Below are positions 1-7,626 of a stretch of 50,376 nucleotides of DNA, piece after piece; within the stretch, counting starts at the first letter, position 1, and every line of letters begins with the position of its first letter. The translations under genes were made by a program, and so were the position numbers. Source of the stretch: Pseudomonadota bacterium (lineage in GTDB: Bacteria > Pseudomonadota > Alphaproteobacteria > Caulobacterales > Caulobacteraceae); assembly GCA_021816155.1 (NCBI GenBank), contig JAKAZA010000008.1, forward strand, positions 1-50,376, read 5' to 3'. Below the pieces are notes generated by a model. The model saw only the letters and a list, made by a program, of their open reading frames with translations, searched no databases and was not told the origin of the DNA.

Positions 1-1
1 G

Positions 2-181
2 TTCGAGCTCGGCCAGGCCAGCGATATCGCCGCGATGACCGACGATGCGGCGCGCCTCGCGGCTGAACTCGGGCTCGCCGGCGCCGACGAGCGGGTGCTG
101 ATCATCGCCGGCCCGCCGCTCGGCGCCCGGGGAGCAGCCAATCTGCTCAGGATCACGCACGCGCCGCGGGCCAGGAGTTAG
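2..181 (+). CDS. pyk: Pyruvate kinase, C-terminal end (partial)
   Basis: The window opens inside this gene, leaving 59 C-terminal codons and a TAG stop. The residues RVLIIAGPPLG followed by GAANLLRI match the last strands of the pyruvate kinase C-terminal domain, where most family members read G-D-x-V-V-V-x-A-G-x-P-x-G and then G-x-T-N-x-L-R-V. Pyruvate kinase is cytosolic and makes pyruvate and ATP from phosphoenolpyruvate and ADP in the last step of glycolysis. The catalytic domain lies outside the window, so activity cannot be judged. A GC-rich hairpin follows the stop. Confidence 0.8.
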   Translation, partial: FELGQASDIAAMTDDAARLAAELGLAGADERVLIIAGPPLGARGAANLLRITHAPRARS

Positions 182-199
182 GCGGCCGAGCGTGCGAGC

Positions 200-216
200 C
201 CGCCCTTTGAGGGCGG
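200..216 (+). terminator. Hairpin after pyk
   Basis: CCGCCC and GGGCGG form a 6-bp stem around a TTTGA loop, 18 nt after the pyk stop. There is no T-run behind it, so it may be a weak or Rho-assisted terminator, or only a stabilising 3' hairpin. Confidence 0.4.
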
Positions 217-255
217 CGCCATGCAAGGGTCTCGCCGCCGCGGCCCTGTTAGGCG

Positions 256-284
256 TTAACGGGTTCGTCGAAGGTTGCTAGGTT
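256..284 (+). promoter_or_regulatory. Probable housekeeping promoter of the mla operon
   Basis: TTAACGG, 14 nt, then GCTAGGTT closely fits the Caulobacter housekeeping promoter (TTGACGS, 10-14 nt, GCTANAWC). It ends 33 nt before the mlaE start, which leaves a short untranslated leader. The match is seen directly; use as a promoter is inferred. Confidence 0.5.
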
Positions 285-317
285 TCCAGTCGCTCAAGGG
301 AATGAATCGCACTGGCC

Positions 318-1433
318 ATGGCGCGCGCGGCTGACTTCAGCCTCACTCGGACGGACAGCGGCCTCGAGGTGCTTTGCACCGGCGACTGGACCGCTGTGCG
401 AATGGGCGAGGCCAACGCCCGGCTGGCGGCAGCCGTGGAAGGCGCTTGTGACGTCACACTCGACCTGCGCCAGATCGGCCGCTGCGACACCTCCGGAGCC
501 TACAGTCTGCTGAAGGCCGCCACTGGCGCCGGTCAGGGTATCCACTTCATCGCCGAGCCGGAGGTCGAACGGCTGCTGGAGCTGGTGGATCGGGCGGTGA
601 AGACCGAGCCCACACCGCACATCCCGCACCGCTCCTTCGTCGACTTGTTCGACCGTATCGGCCACGGCGTCGTCAACTTGGGCGTCGATGTCTTCGAGAC
701 CATGGTGTTCATCGGGCACCTGCTGGTGGCCGTCGGGCGCGCAATCGCCCATCCGAAGCGGGTCCGCTGGGCGGCATGCTTCGCGCTCTCCGAGCGTGCG
801 GGGCTGGACGCCATCCCGATCGTCTCGGTCACCACGTTCTTCATCGGCGCGGTGGTCGGCCTCCTGGGCGCCAACATGCTGACCACCTTCGGCGCGCAGG
901 TCTATGTCGTCGAACTGATCGGCGTGGCGGTCCTGCGCGAGTTCAACGTGCTGATCACGGCGCTGCTGCTGGCCGGCCGCTCGGCGTCGTCGTTCGCCGC
1001 CGAGATCGGCGCAATGAAGATGAACCAGGAGATCGACGCCATGAAGGTGCTGGGGATCGACCCCTTCGACGCCCTGGTCTTCCCGCGCTTCTTCGCCCTC
1101 TTCATCACCATCCCGCTGCTGACCTTCGCAGCGACCATCGCCGGCCTGGCCGGCGGCCTGGTGATCGCCTGGACGCAGCTCCGCCTCGGGCCGGTGTTCT
1201 TCTTCCAGCAGCTGCTGGACAACGTTGGCCCGACGCACTTCTGGGTTGGCATGTCCAAGGCGCCCGTGCTGGCTGTGATCATCGCGGGCATCGGTTGCCG
1301 GCAGGGCATGGAGGTCGGGGGCGATGTCGAGAGCCTTGGTCGGCGCGTCACCGCCTCCGTGGTGCACGCGATCTTCGCCACCATCCTCATCGATGCCGTG
1401 TTCGCCGTCATCTACATGAAGCTGAACATCTGA
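318..1433 (+). CDS. mlaE: MlaE-type lipid ABC transporter permease with N-terminal STAS domain
   Basis: This 371-residue protein has a STAS-like domain at about residues 1-100, with the CDTSGAYSLL loop of the MlaB/SpoIIAA fold, fused to an MlaE permease domain (about 110-371). The permease has several membrane segments and the typical IGAMKMNQEIDAMKVLGIDP coupling region. It should be the inner-membrane part of a phospholipid transporter working with MlaF and MlaD. E. coli encodes the STAS part separately as MlaB; here it is fused. An in-frame stop (TGA at 303-305) lies just upstream, which makes ATG 318 the first possible start, although its ribosome binding site is poor. It is the first gene of a tightly packed four-gene operon. 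Confidence 0.9.
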   Translation: MARAADFSLTRTDSGLEVLCTGDWTAVRMGEANARLAAAVEGACDVTLDLRQIGRCDTSGAYSLLKAATGAGQGIHFIAEPEVERLLELVDRAVKTEPTPHIPHRSFVDLFDRIGHGVVNLGVDVFETMVFIGHLLVAVGRAIAHPKRVRWAACFALSERAGLDAIPIVSVTTFFIGAVVGLLGANMLTTFGAQVYVVELIGVAVLREFNVLITALLLAGRSASSFAAEIGAMKMNQEIDAMKVLGIDPFDALVFPRFFALFITIPLLTFAATIAGLAGGLVIAWTQLRLGPVFFFQQLLDNVGPTHFWVGMSKAPVLAVIIAGIGCRQGMEVGGDVESLGRRVTASVVHAIFATILIDAVFAVIYMKLNI

Positions 1434-1446
1434 CGGCCCCGACGTA

Positions 1447-2274
1447 ATGAGCAGTTCCGACGACGAAGCCGAGCTCGACAGCGAGGCGCCTCCGATAGAG
1501 GTGCGTGGCCTCTGCTCGCAGTTCGGCGATCACGTCGTCCACAAGGACCTCGATCTCACCATTCAACGAGGCGAAGTGGTGGGCGTGGTGGGAGGCTCCG
1601 GCTCTGGGAAGTCGGTGCTGCTCAACAGCATCATCGGACTGAAGCGCCTGGAAGGCGGCTCTGTCCACATCTTCGGCGCCAACATCCGGCAGGCCAGCCG
1701 GCGCAAGTGGAGTGCGATCGAACGGCGCTGGGGCGTGCTGTTCCAGCAGGGAGCGCTCTGGTCGAACCTGACGGTGAAGGAGAACGTCGCGGCCCCGCTG
1801 CTCGAGCACACCGACATGGGGGCCCGCGAAATCAGCGAGCTCGCCGATCTGAAGATCGCGCTGGCCGGCCTGCCAGCCGGCGCGGGCGCGCTGAAGCCGT
1901 CAGAGCTTTCCGGCGGCATGATCAAGCGCGCGGGCCTCGCGCGCGCGCTCGCCCTCGATCCAGAACTGCTTTTCCTCGACGAACCGACATCCGGACTCGA
2001 CCCCATCAGCGCGGGCGCCTTCGACGTCCTGCTCCGCGACCTCGCCGACAGCCTGGACCTGACCGTCTTCATGATCACGCACGATCTCGACAGCCTCTAT
2101 ACGGTCACCGACCAGGTGGCCGTGCTGGCAGATAAGCATGTCGTCGCGATGGCGCCGGTGCGTGAGCTGGAACACTTCGACCACCCCTGGATCCGCGCGT
2201 ACTTTTGCGGTCCGCGCGGTCGTGCGGCCGCAGGGGCCCACCCGGCGCCCGGCCCCGGGCAAGGAGCCCACTGA
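1447..2274 (+). CDS. mlaF: MlaF-type ABC transporter ATPase
   Basis: This 275-residue cytosolic ATPase should power the lipid transporter formed with MlaE and MlaD. It has a Walker A motif (GGSGSGKS, about residue 50), a Q-loop in LFQQGALW, the signature LSGGM typical of MlaF proteins rather than the usual LSGGQ, a Walker B motif with LFLDEPTSGLDP, and a switch histidine in MITHD. The C-terminal tail of about 25 residues is rich in Gly, Pro and Ala. The gene starts 13 nt after mlaE, and its TGA stop overlaps the mlaD ATG by one base (TGATG), so the two are probably translationally coupled. Confidence 0.92.
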   Translation: MSSSDDEAELDSEAPPIEVRGLCSQFGDHVVHKDLDLTIQRGEVVGVVGGSGSGKSVLLNSIIGLKRLEGGSVHIFGANIRQASRRKWSAIERRWGVLFQQGALWSNLTVKENVAAPLLEHTDMGAREISELADLKIALAGLPAGAGALKPSELSGGMIKRAGLARALALDPELLFLDEPTSGLDPISAGAFDVLLRDLADSLDLTVFMITHDLDSLYTVTDQVAVLADKHVVAMAPVRELEHFDHPWIRAYFCGPRGRAAAGAHPAPGPGQGAH

Positions 2275-3215
2275 TGGAGCGCAACGCCAACTACGCGCTG
2301 GTGGGCCTGATCTCGACGATCCTGCTCATCGCCATGTTCGTCTTCATCCTGTGGTTGAGCAACTTCGCTCTGAGCGCCAAGTACGTGACGTATCACGTGC
2401 TGTTCACCAGCGCCGTGGATGGCCTCTCGCGCGGCGGCGACGTGCAGTTCAACGGCATCAAGGTCGGAGAGGTCACCGACATCAAGCTCGACCCCAACGA
2501 TCCCAAGAAAGTCATCGCAGACGTCAGCATTCGGGCTGATACGCCGGTGCGCGCCGACTCCGTGGCCTCGCTCAACCCGCAAGGCATCACGGGCGTCAAC
2601 TATATCGGGATCACACCCGGCACGAAGACGTCACCGCTGCTGCGCGAGAACCCGGACGCCACGACCCCGCCCATGACCATCATGGCCCAGCCCAGCGCGC
2701 TCTCGTCGCTACTCACTGGGGGCGGCAGTGTTGTTCAGGAAGCGGTCGTGACGCTGGATAACATCAACAAGGTGCTGTCCGAGCGGAACATCCAGAAGTT
2801 CGACGCGATCCTCGGCAACGTTGAATCGGTGACCGCGGAACTGCGCAGACGAAAGGAGATCATCGCCGACGCGGATCATGCGCTGCGGAGCGCCGACGAG
2901 GCCGCGCAAGAGATCCGCGACCTCGGCAAGTCGACGCGGAACCTTGTCGACACCCAGGGCAAGACCACCTTCGCCAAGGTCGACGCGGCGGTCGACGAGA
3001 TCCAGACAACGGCTGCCGAGTTGCGCGCGCTGATCGACAAGCTGCAAGGTCCCACCGCCGACTTCGCCGCCAACGGCCTGCCGCAGCTGACTCGGGAAAT
3101 CGGCGAGATGCAGACCACGACCCGGAACCTCAACCGGCTCCTGCTGGAGGTCGAACGCGATCCGCGCGGCTTCATCAACAAAGCGCCCGCCAAGCAGATC
3201 GAGGTGAAGCCATGA
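2274..3215 (+). CDS. mlaD: MlaD/MCE-domain periplasmic lipid-binding subunit
   Basis: This 313-residue protein has one N-terminal membrane anchor (about residues 8-30) followed by an MCE domain (about 40-130, with DGLSRGGDVQFNGIKVGEV and NPQGITGVNYIGI). A long helical C-terminal part (about 150-300) probably forms the bundle or tunnel seen in MCE hexamers. It would bind lipids in the periplasm for MlaE/MlaF. ATG 2274 is preferred over an earlier in-frame start inside mlaF because it gives the TGATG overlap and places the anchor at the N-terminus. No separate MlaC gene lies next to the operon. Confidence 0.9.
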   Translation: MERNANYALVGLISTILLIAMFVFILWLSNFALSAKYVTYHVLFTSAVDGLSRGGDVQFNGIKVGEVTDIKLDPNDPKKVIADVSIRADTPVRADSVASLNPQGITGVNYIGITPGTKTSPLLRENPDATTPPMTIMAQPSALSSLLTGGGSVVQEAVVTLDNINKVLSERNIQKFDAILGNVESVTAELRRRKEIIADADHALRSADEAAQEIRDLGKSTRNLVDTQGKTTFAKVDAAVDEIQTTAAELRALIDKLQGPTADFAANGLPQLTREIGEMQTTTRNLNRLLLEVERDPRGFINKAPAKQIEVKP

Positions 3216-3826
3216 CCCGTCTCCGCCTCACGCTCCTCGGCGCGGCCCTGGCGCCGCTGGCGCTTGCCGGTTGTGTCACGCTGTTTCCGAAGTCCAGGCC
3301 CGTCACGCTCTACCGGTTCGAAGCGGACTTGCCGGCCGCCGCCCAGAACGGCGGCCCGCCTCTCACGGTGCGGCTGGGACCCGCGTCGTTCGATCAGACG
3401 GCCGCAGGCCACCAGATCATGACCGTGACCGGAGAACAGGTCGCCTACCTGAGCGGGGCCCGCTGGGCGGCGCCGGCGCAGGACCTGTTCGATGCAGCGG
3501 TTGACCACGGTTTCAACGAGGCCGGCGGACGGGCGCACCTGATGAGAGCGGGCGCGCCGGGCCATGCCAACCTCGCGCTGCAGATAAGCGTCACCCGCTT
3601 CGAGGCCGACTACCTCTCGGGCCCGACCTCCCCACCGACAGTCGTCGTCCGGCTGCGCGCCCAGCTGGCGCGCGAGAGCGGCATGGTGGCGATCGGCGCG
3701 CAGGAGTTCGACGTGCGGGTCCCCGCGACCCAGAACCGTGTGGGCGCCATCGTCCGGGCGTTCAATCAGGCCACCACGAAAGCGATCGGCAGCCTGATCG
3801 ACTGGGTCGACAGCGCCGCCAGCTGA
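3212..3826 (+). CDS. ABC-type transport auxiliary lipoprotein (PqiC-like)
   Basis: This 204-residue protein begins with a lipoprotein signal peptide with lipobox LALAGC (Cys 21) and resembles the auxiliary lipoproteins that accompany MCE transporters in alphaproteobacteria. It would sit at the outer membrane and help join the periplasmic MCE protein to that membrane. The start overlaps the mlaD stop (ATGA), so it belongs to the same operon. The family is assigned from the lipobox, the length, the YRFEADLP start of the mature protein and the gene order; no catalytic motif is expected. Confidence 0.8.
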   Translation: MTRLRLTLLGAALAPLALAGCVTLFPKSRPVTLYRFEADLPAAAQNGGPPLTVRLGPASFDQTAAGHQIMTVTGEQVAYLSGARWAAPAQDLFDAAVDHGFNEAGGRAHLMRAGAPGHANLALQISVTRFEADYLSGPTSPPTVVVRLRAQLARESGMVAIGAQEFDVRVPATQNRVGAIVRAFNQATTKAIGSLIDWVDSAAS

Positions 3827-3852
3827 TCGCCGACCGACTTCCCCTTCGAGCC

Positions 3853-4275
3853 TCAGTCGTCGCGGTGAACCCGCTCGCGACGCTCGTGACGCTCCTGTGC
3901 TTCGAGGCTCAACGTCGCGATCGGCCGCGCTTCGAGACGCGCGATGCCGATGGGCTCGCCCGTCTCCTCGCAATAGCCGTAGACGCCCTCCTCGATGCGC
4001 CGCAGCGCCTCATCGATCTTCGAAATCAGCTTGCGCTGACGGTCCCGCGTGCGCAGCTCCAGAGCCCGATCGGTCTCGGATGACGCACGATCGGCCAGGT
4101 CTGGATGGTTTTCCGTCTCAGACTGTAGATGAGTGACCGTCTCCCGGGACTCCCGAAGGATATCCTCCTTCCAGCCCAGCAACTTCTGTTTGAAATACTC
4201 TACTTGCCGTTCGTTCATGAACGGTTCGTCCTCGGTCGGACGGTACTCATTGTCGCTAAGCACTGTCTCAGCCAT
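3853..4275 (-). CDS. dksA: DksA-type RNA polymerase-binding transcription factor, single-Cys form
   Basis: This 140-residue protein has the DksA coiled coil (about residues 25-105, with KQKLLGWKEDILRESRE and ADRASSETDRALELRTRDR) and a C-terminal zinc-finger-like segment. Only the first cysteine of the usual four is present (YGYCEETGEPIG, then TLSLEAQ), a pattern typical of alphaproteobacterial DksA. It would bind the RNA polymerase secondary channel and alter initiation in the stringent response. The start at 4275 removes a 30-residue Arg-rich upstream extension that is unlike the family. It lies 110 nt downstream of fliX on the same strand, with a long hairpin between them. Confidence 0.88.
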   Translation of the reverse strand: MAETVLSDNEYRPTEDEPFMNERQVEYFKQKLLGWKEDILRESRETVTHLQSETENHPDLADRASSETDRALELRTRDRQRKLISKIDEALRRIEEGVYGYCEETGEPIGIARLEARPIATLSLEAQERHERRERVHRDD

Positions 4276-4321
4276 CCGAAGTGACGCCTCGCCGCCCCTA
4301 GCAAACTCCCGCTTCAACCGT

Positions 4322-4356
4322 CGGGCGCGCGGCTTATAGCAAAAGCCAAGCGCCCG
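4322..4356 (-). promoter_or_regulatory. Two-tier hairpin between fliX and dksA
   Basis: CGGGCGC (4322-4328) pairs with GCGCCCG (4350-4356), and inside it GGCTT (4331-4335) pairs with AAGCC (4343-4347), with a 7-nt loop. It lies 47 nt upstream of dksA and after the fliX stop. No T-run follows, so it may be a processing or stability element, or part of the dksA leader. Confidence 0.4.
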
Positions 4357-4385
4357 GCAACGCACGTCGCGCCGACGGCGCCGGC

Positions 4386-4817
4386 TCAGGCGGCGGCGCG
4401 GGCCATCTCGAGCTTGGCGAGCTCCACCGCCGCGCGCGTCTCGATTTCGTCGAGCAGGCCCTCCAGCCGCGGGTCGTCGGTCAGCTCGCGCTGCTCGCGC
4501 GCAGCCTTCGCAAGCTGCTCGGCGGTCACGGCGGTTACTTCGCCTTGCAGGAGGCCGACCTTCAGCGCTTCCAGCGCATCGAGAAGCCGACCACCGCGGG
4601 CCGCCGCCCTGCGGCGTCGTTCAAGCGGCCCGCCCACGTCCTGAAGCGCGATCAACGCCTCCAGCGAAGCGACGCTGGTCACGCCTGAGGCGCCGCTCAG
4701 CGCCCCCGCGTCCGAGGCCCCCTCCGGCGCGACGGGCGCGAACCCGCCGGCGCTCTGGGCGCGCGACGGCCTCGCGCCGCCTGTCGGGCTAGGTCCGGTC
4801 GGTCCGCTGACCCTCAT
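4386..4817 (-). CDS. fliX: FliX flagellar assembly regulator
   Basis: This 143-residue protein matches the Caulobacter FliX pattern: a variable Gly/Ala/Ser-rich N-terminus, then ALIALQDVGGPLERRRR (about residues 70-90) and a conserved C-terminus with SDDPRLEGLLDEIETRAAVE-type sequence (here DDPRLEGLLDEIETR). In Caulobacter FliX works with the sigma-54 activator FlbD to couple flagellar assembly to later flagellar gene expression. The start at 4817 (MRVSGPTG) fits the short FliX N-terminus better than the upstream alternative. It is divergent from flgI, as in Caulobacter. Confidence 0.85.
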   Translation of the reverse strand: MRVSGPTGPSPTGGARPSRAQSAGGFAPVAPEGASDAGALSGASGVTSVASLEALIALQDVGGPLERRRRAAARGGRLLDALEALKVGLLQGEVTAVTAEQLAKAAREQRELTDDPRLEGLLDEIETRAAVELAKLEMARAAA

Positions 4818-5027
4818 CACTTCGAATCCCGTCGGCCTGACTACAAGCTCTGCGCATAATCTTCGACCGGCAGCTTGCGGCATGGTTAATGCCGGGCAGA
4901 TTCTGCCGACGCGGCGCCCGGCACGCGCATCTGGCGAAGCAACATATTGCTTTATCTGTATTTTTCACGAGATGCGCGCTGGCAAGCTTCTCGCATGACG
5001 CCCGCGCGTCGGTCAGAAGGCTTGTTC

Positions 5028-6146
5028 ATGCGTCACCCCATCCGCCTATCGCTCATGGCGATCTGCTTCTTCTCAATGCTGGCCGCGCCGGCCTTCGCCG
5101 GCTCGCGCATCAAGGACATCGTCGATTTCGAAGGCGTACGCGACAACCAGCTGGTGGGCTACGGTCTCGTCGTCGGCTTGGCCAACACCGGCGACTCCCT
5201 GCAGAACAACCCGCAGACGAGACATATGGTCCAGGCGATGATGGAGCGGCTCGGCGTCAACACCTTCGACCCGGCCGACACATCGCTCCTCATGACCAAG
5301 AACGTCGCCCAGGTGATGGTGACGGCCAACCTTCCGCCTTTCGCCGGGCCAGGGTCCACTGTCGACGTCACGGTTTCGGCCATGGGCGACGCCAAGAGCC
5401 TGCTCGGCGGCACGCTACTCATGACCGCGCTGGAGGGAGCCGACGGCCAGACCTACGCGGTAGCGCAGGGCACGGTGCAGACCGGCGCCGTCTCCGCGAC
5501 CGGCGCCTCGGGCTCGTCGATCACGCGTGGCGTGCCAACGGCGGGGCGCATCGCCGCGGGCGCGATCGTGGAGAAGGGAACCGACTTCAACCTCGACCAG
5601 ATGAGCCAGCTGCGGTTGACGCTTCACAATCCCGACTTCACGACCGCGAGCCGCATCGCGCAGGCCATCGACGCCGCCTACCCGGACACCGCCATGGCCG
5701 ACAACCCGACCATCGTCACGCTGCGGCCGCCGCCCGGCAAGGACATGGTCAGCTTCGTGACCGCCGTCGAGGATCTTCAGGTCGACCCCGAGGCGCCGGC
5801 GAGAGTCGTCGTCGACGAGGCGGACGGCGTGGTTGTGATGGGCGCCGATGTGCGTATCTCGCAGGTGGCGATCGCGCAGGGTGACCTGACCATCAACGTT
5901 CAGGAGACGCCACAAGTCAGTCAGCCGGGTCCGTTCAGCCAGGGCAAGACCGTCGTCGTGCCCAACTCGCAACTTAGCGTCAACGAGCAGAAGGGCACGC
6001 ACCTGCTAATGGTTGGCGGCGGCGCCTCGCTGGCGAGCCTCGTGAAAGGCCTCAATGCGCTCGGCGTGACCCCTCGCGACATGATCTCGATACTGCAGGC
6101 AATCAAAGCCGCCGGCGCGCTGCAGGCCGACATCTCGGTGATGTGA
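5028..6146 (+). CDS. flgI: Flagellar P-ring protein FlgI
   Basis: This 372-residue protein has a clear Sec signal peptide (about residues 1-24, cleaved after AAPAFA) followed by the FlgI signature SRIKDIVDFEGVRDNQLVGYG and the C-terminal GATSLASLVKGLNALG-like helix (here GASLASLVKGLNALGVTPRD). FlgI forms the ring around the flagellar rod in the peptidoglycan layer. ATG 5028 is chosen because it places the signal peptide at the N-terminus. The length is normal for the family. The stop overlaps the start of the next gene (TGATG). Confidence 0.95.
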   Translation: MRHPIRLSLMAICFFSMLAAPAFAGSRIKDIVDFEGVRDNQLVGYGLVVGLANTGDSLQNNPQTRHMVQAMMERLGVNTFDPADTSLLMTKNVAQVMVTANLPPFAGPGSTVDVTVSAMGDAKSLLGGTLLMTALEGADGQTYAVAQGTVQTGAVSATGASGSSITRGVPTAGRIAAGAIVEKGTDFNLDQMSQLRLTLHNPDFTTASRIAQAIDAAYPDTAMADNPTIVTLRPPPGKDMVSFVTAVEDLQVDPEAPARVVVDEADGVVVMGADVRISQVAIAQGDLTINVQETPQVSQPGPFSQGKTVVVPNSQLSVNEQKGTHLLMVGGGASLASLVKGLNALGVTPRDMISILQAIKAAGALQADISVM

Positions 6147-6484
6147 TGAGCGTTCTCGCCCTTTCCTCCGCGCAGCTCGCGACGCTGAACCCGACCGGCG
6201 GCCCGACCGCGACGTCGACCGCCGAACTGGCCAAGCGTGGGCAGATCCACCAGGCCGCCCAGAAATTCGAGGCGTCATTCCTGACCTCGATGCTGACGAC
6301 GATGTTCAAGGGCGTGACCACATCTCCGCCTTTCGGCGGGGGCCCCGGCGAGGACATCTGGAAGTCGTTCCTGGCCGAAGCCATGGCCAAGCAGATGGCC
6401 AAGCGCGGCGGCGTCGGCATCGCGGCGTCGGTCGAGCGCGAGATGCTAAAGCTGCAGGGCCTCACGGAGACGCATAAGTCGTGA
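6146..6484 (+). CDS. flgJ: FlgJ-like rod-binding protein (no muramidase domain)
   Basis: This 112-residue protein has the rod-binding domain found at the N-terminus of FlgJ: AAQKFEASFLTSMLTTMFKG followed by a Gly/Pro loop and FLAEAMAKQMAKRGGVGIA. The C-terminal glucosaminidase domain of enterobacterial FlgJ is absent, which is usual in alphaproteobacteria. It should act as a rod assembly scaffold in the periplasm. ATG 6146 overlaps the flgI stop; a GTG at 6143 would add one residue. Its stop overlaps the next start. Confidence 0.8.
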   Translation: MSVLALSSAQLATLNPTGGPTATSTAELAKRGQIHQAAQKFEASFLTSMLTTMFKGVTTSPPFGGGPGEDIWKSFLAEAMAKQMAKRGGVGIAASVEREMLKLQGLTETHKS

Positions 6485-6912
6485 CCGATAGTCCGGGCCA
6501 GATCGATCTCGAGGCCGTCGTCAGGCTCACGGAAAAGCTTACCGGGCTTCTCGCCGACCAGGCGCGCGCCTTCGAACAGCATCGGCCGCACGACGCGGCC
6601 GCGGGCCTGCCCGAGGTCACCCGGCTCACCCAGGTCTACGCCGCCGCGTCGGCGGCGGTGCGCGCCCAGCCGAAGCTGCTCGAGGGCGCCTCGGCTCAGC
6701 AGCGTCAGCGCCTGTTGCGCGCCACGGAGGCCTTCGAGGCGGTGCTCCAGCGCCAGGGGCGCGCGCTCGCGGCTTCGAAGACCGTCACCGAGGGACTTGT
6801 GAAGGCCATCGCCGACGAGATCGCCGCCACCCGAAACGTCGGCCGAGCCTACGGCCCGAATGCGACACGGCCATTCGCCGCGACGGCGATCACGCTCAAC
6901 CAGAAAGCCTGA
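6481..6912 (+). CDS. flbY: FlbY-like flagellar protein
   Basis: This 143-residue protein is almost entirely helical and follows flgJ with a 4-nt overlap. Its position in the fliX/flgI/flgJ cluster and its helical composition (LEAVVRLTEKLTGLLADQ, then RQRLLRATEAFEAVLQRQGRAL) fit Caulobacter FlbY, a flagellar gene related in shape to FlgN-type chaperones. The name rests mainly on context and a general match, and its molecular role is uncertain. A 21-bp stretch of this gene is repeated just after its stop codon. Confidence 0.6.
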   Translation: MTDSPGQIDLEAVVRLTEKLTGLLADQARAFEQHRPHDAAAGLPEVTRLTQVYAAASAAVRAQPKLLEGASAQQRQRLLRATEAFEAVLQRQGRALAASKTVTEGLVKAIADEIAATRNVGRAYGPNATRPFAATAITLNQKA

Positions 6913-6985
6913 CGCGCTCGCGGCTTCGAAGACAGCGCAAGAAGGCGAGCTCAACCATAGCGAAGACGATAGTGAATCGGGGGTT

Positions 6986-7000
6986 ATCTAAAACTTAGAT
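6986..7000. promoter_or_regulatory. Palindrome ATCTAA-AAC-TTAGAT upstream of regulator gene
   Basis: A perfect 6+3+6 inverted repeat in an AT-richer patch, 118 nt before the winged-helix gene at 7119. Its size and position suit a dimeric repressor operator, possibly for autoregulation. The repeat is seen directly; the function is inferred. The surrounding 206-nt gap holds no other gene that I could support. Confidence 0.35.
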
Positions 7001-7118
7001 CGCCAAATATCCACATGTTCACGCGTTTGTCTGTTGCAACAACTCGCGCGGTAGTTGATGGTGCCTTACCCATCGGGCGGGTCGATTTCAGTTAACCTCT
7101 TCCTGGAGGCGTGTTGCT

Positions 7119-7616
7119 TTGGCGATCCACCCGGCAGTCCGCCCTCAAACCGAAGCCGCGGCGACCCCAATCGCTGGCGACACGCCTCGCGATGGCCTCG
7201 CGGGCGCGTTTCTTGATCAGGAAGCGTCGCGCTTCTTCTATCGCTGGGGCGGTGAGCTTTCCTCGATCCTGATCCGCATCCGCGCGCGCTTCGACGGAGA
7301 CCTCGACCAGTACCTGCTGTACCTGATCTTCCTGCTGGCCGAGCTTTCGCAGGTCGTGCTGCGCGCGGACATCGCGGCGCGCGGCGGCCGCCAGCCCGCC
7401 TGGACGCATCGCGGCATGAACGCCCTCAGCCTCGCCGATATTACGCGCATCCCGCGCGAGACCGCCCGGCGCAAGCTGCAGTCGCTGGTCGCAGACGGAT
7501 ATCTGGTGCGGGACTCCGATGGCCTCTACTACCTGGGCGATCGCTACGGTCTGGACGCGTTCTTCTCCGACCTCCGGCCGCTGTTCTGGGACAGCCTCCT
7601 TCCGCAGCGACCGTAG
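7119..7616 (+). CDS. Winged-helix DNA-binding protein of unknown target
   Basis: This 165-residue protein has a long helical N-terminal half (FFYRWGGELSSILIRIRARF, DLDQYLLYLIFLLAELSQVV) and a C-terminal helix-turn-helix: LSLADITRIPRETARRKLQSL, then VADGYLVRDSDGLYYLGDRY as the wing. This resembles the winged helix of Crp- or MarR-like regulators, but no ligand domain is recognised. The start is a TTG at 7119 with a clear GGAGG nine nt upstream; no better in-frame start was seen. A palindrome upstream may be its own operator. Confidence 0.65.
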   Translation: MAIHPAVRPQTEAAATPIAGDTPRDGLAGAFLDQEASRFFYRWGGELSSILIRIRARFDGDLDQYLLYLIFLLAELSQVVLRADIAARGGRQPAWTHRGMNALSLADITRIPRETARRKLQSLVADGYLVRDSDGLYYLGDRYGLDAFFSDLRPLFWDSLLPQRP

Positions 7617-7626
7617 CAGGCGAGCG

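Noticed and set aside
256-262. CtrA binding site
   Set aside because: Only TTAAC half-sites were seen (for example near 256, 7092 and 30629); no TTAA-N7-TTAA pair was found.
4818-5027. Sigma-54 promoter between fliX and flgI
   Set aside because: TGGC/TTGC elements are present but their spacing does not fit the -24/-12 consensus.
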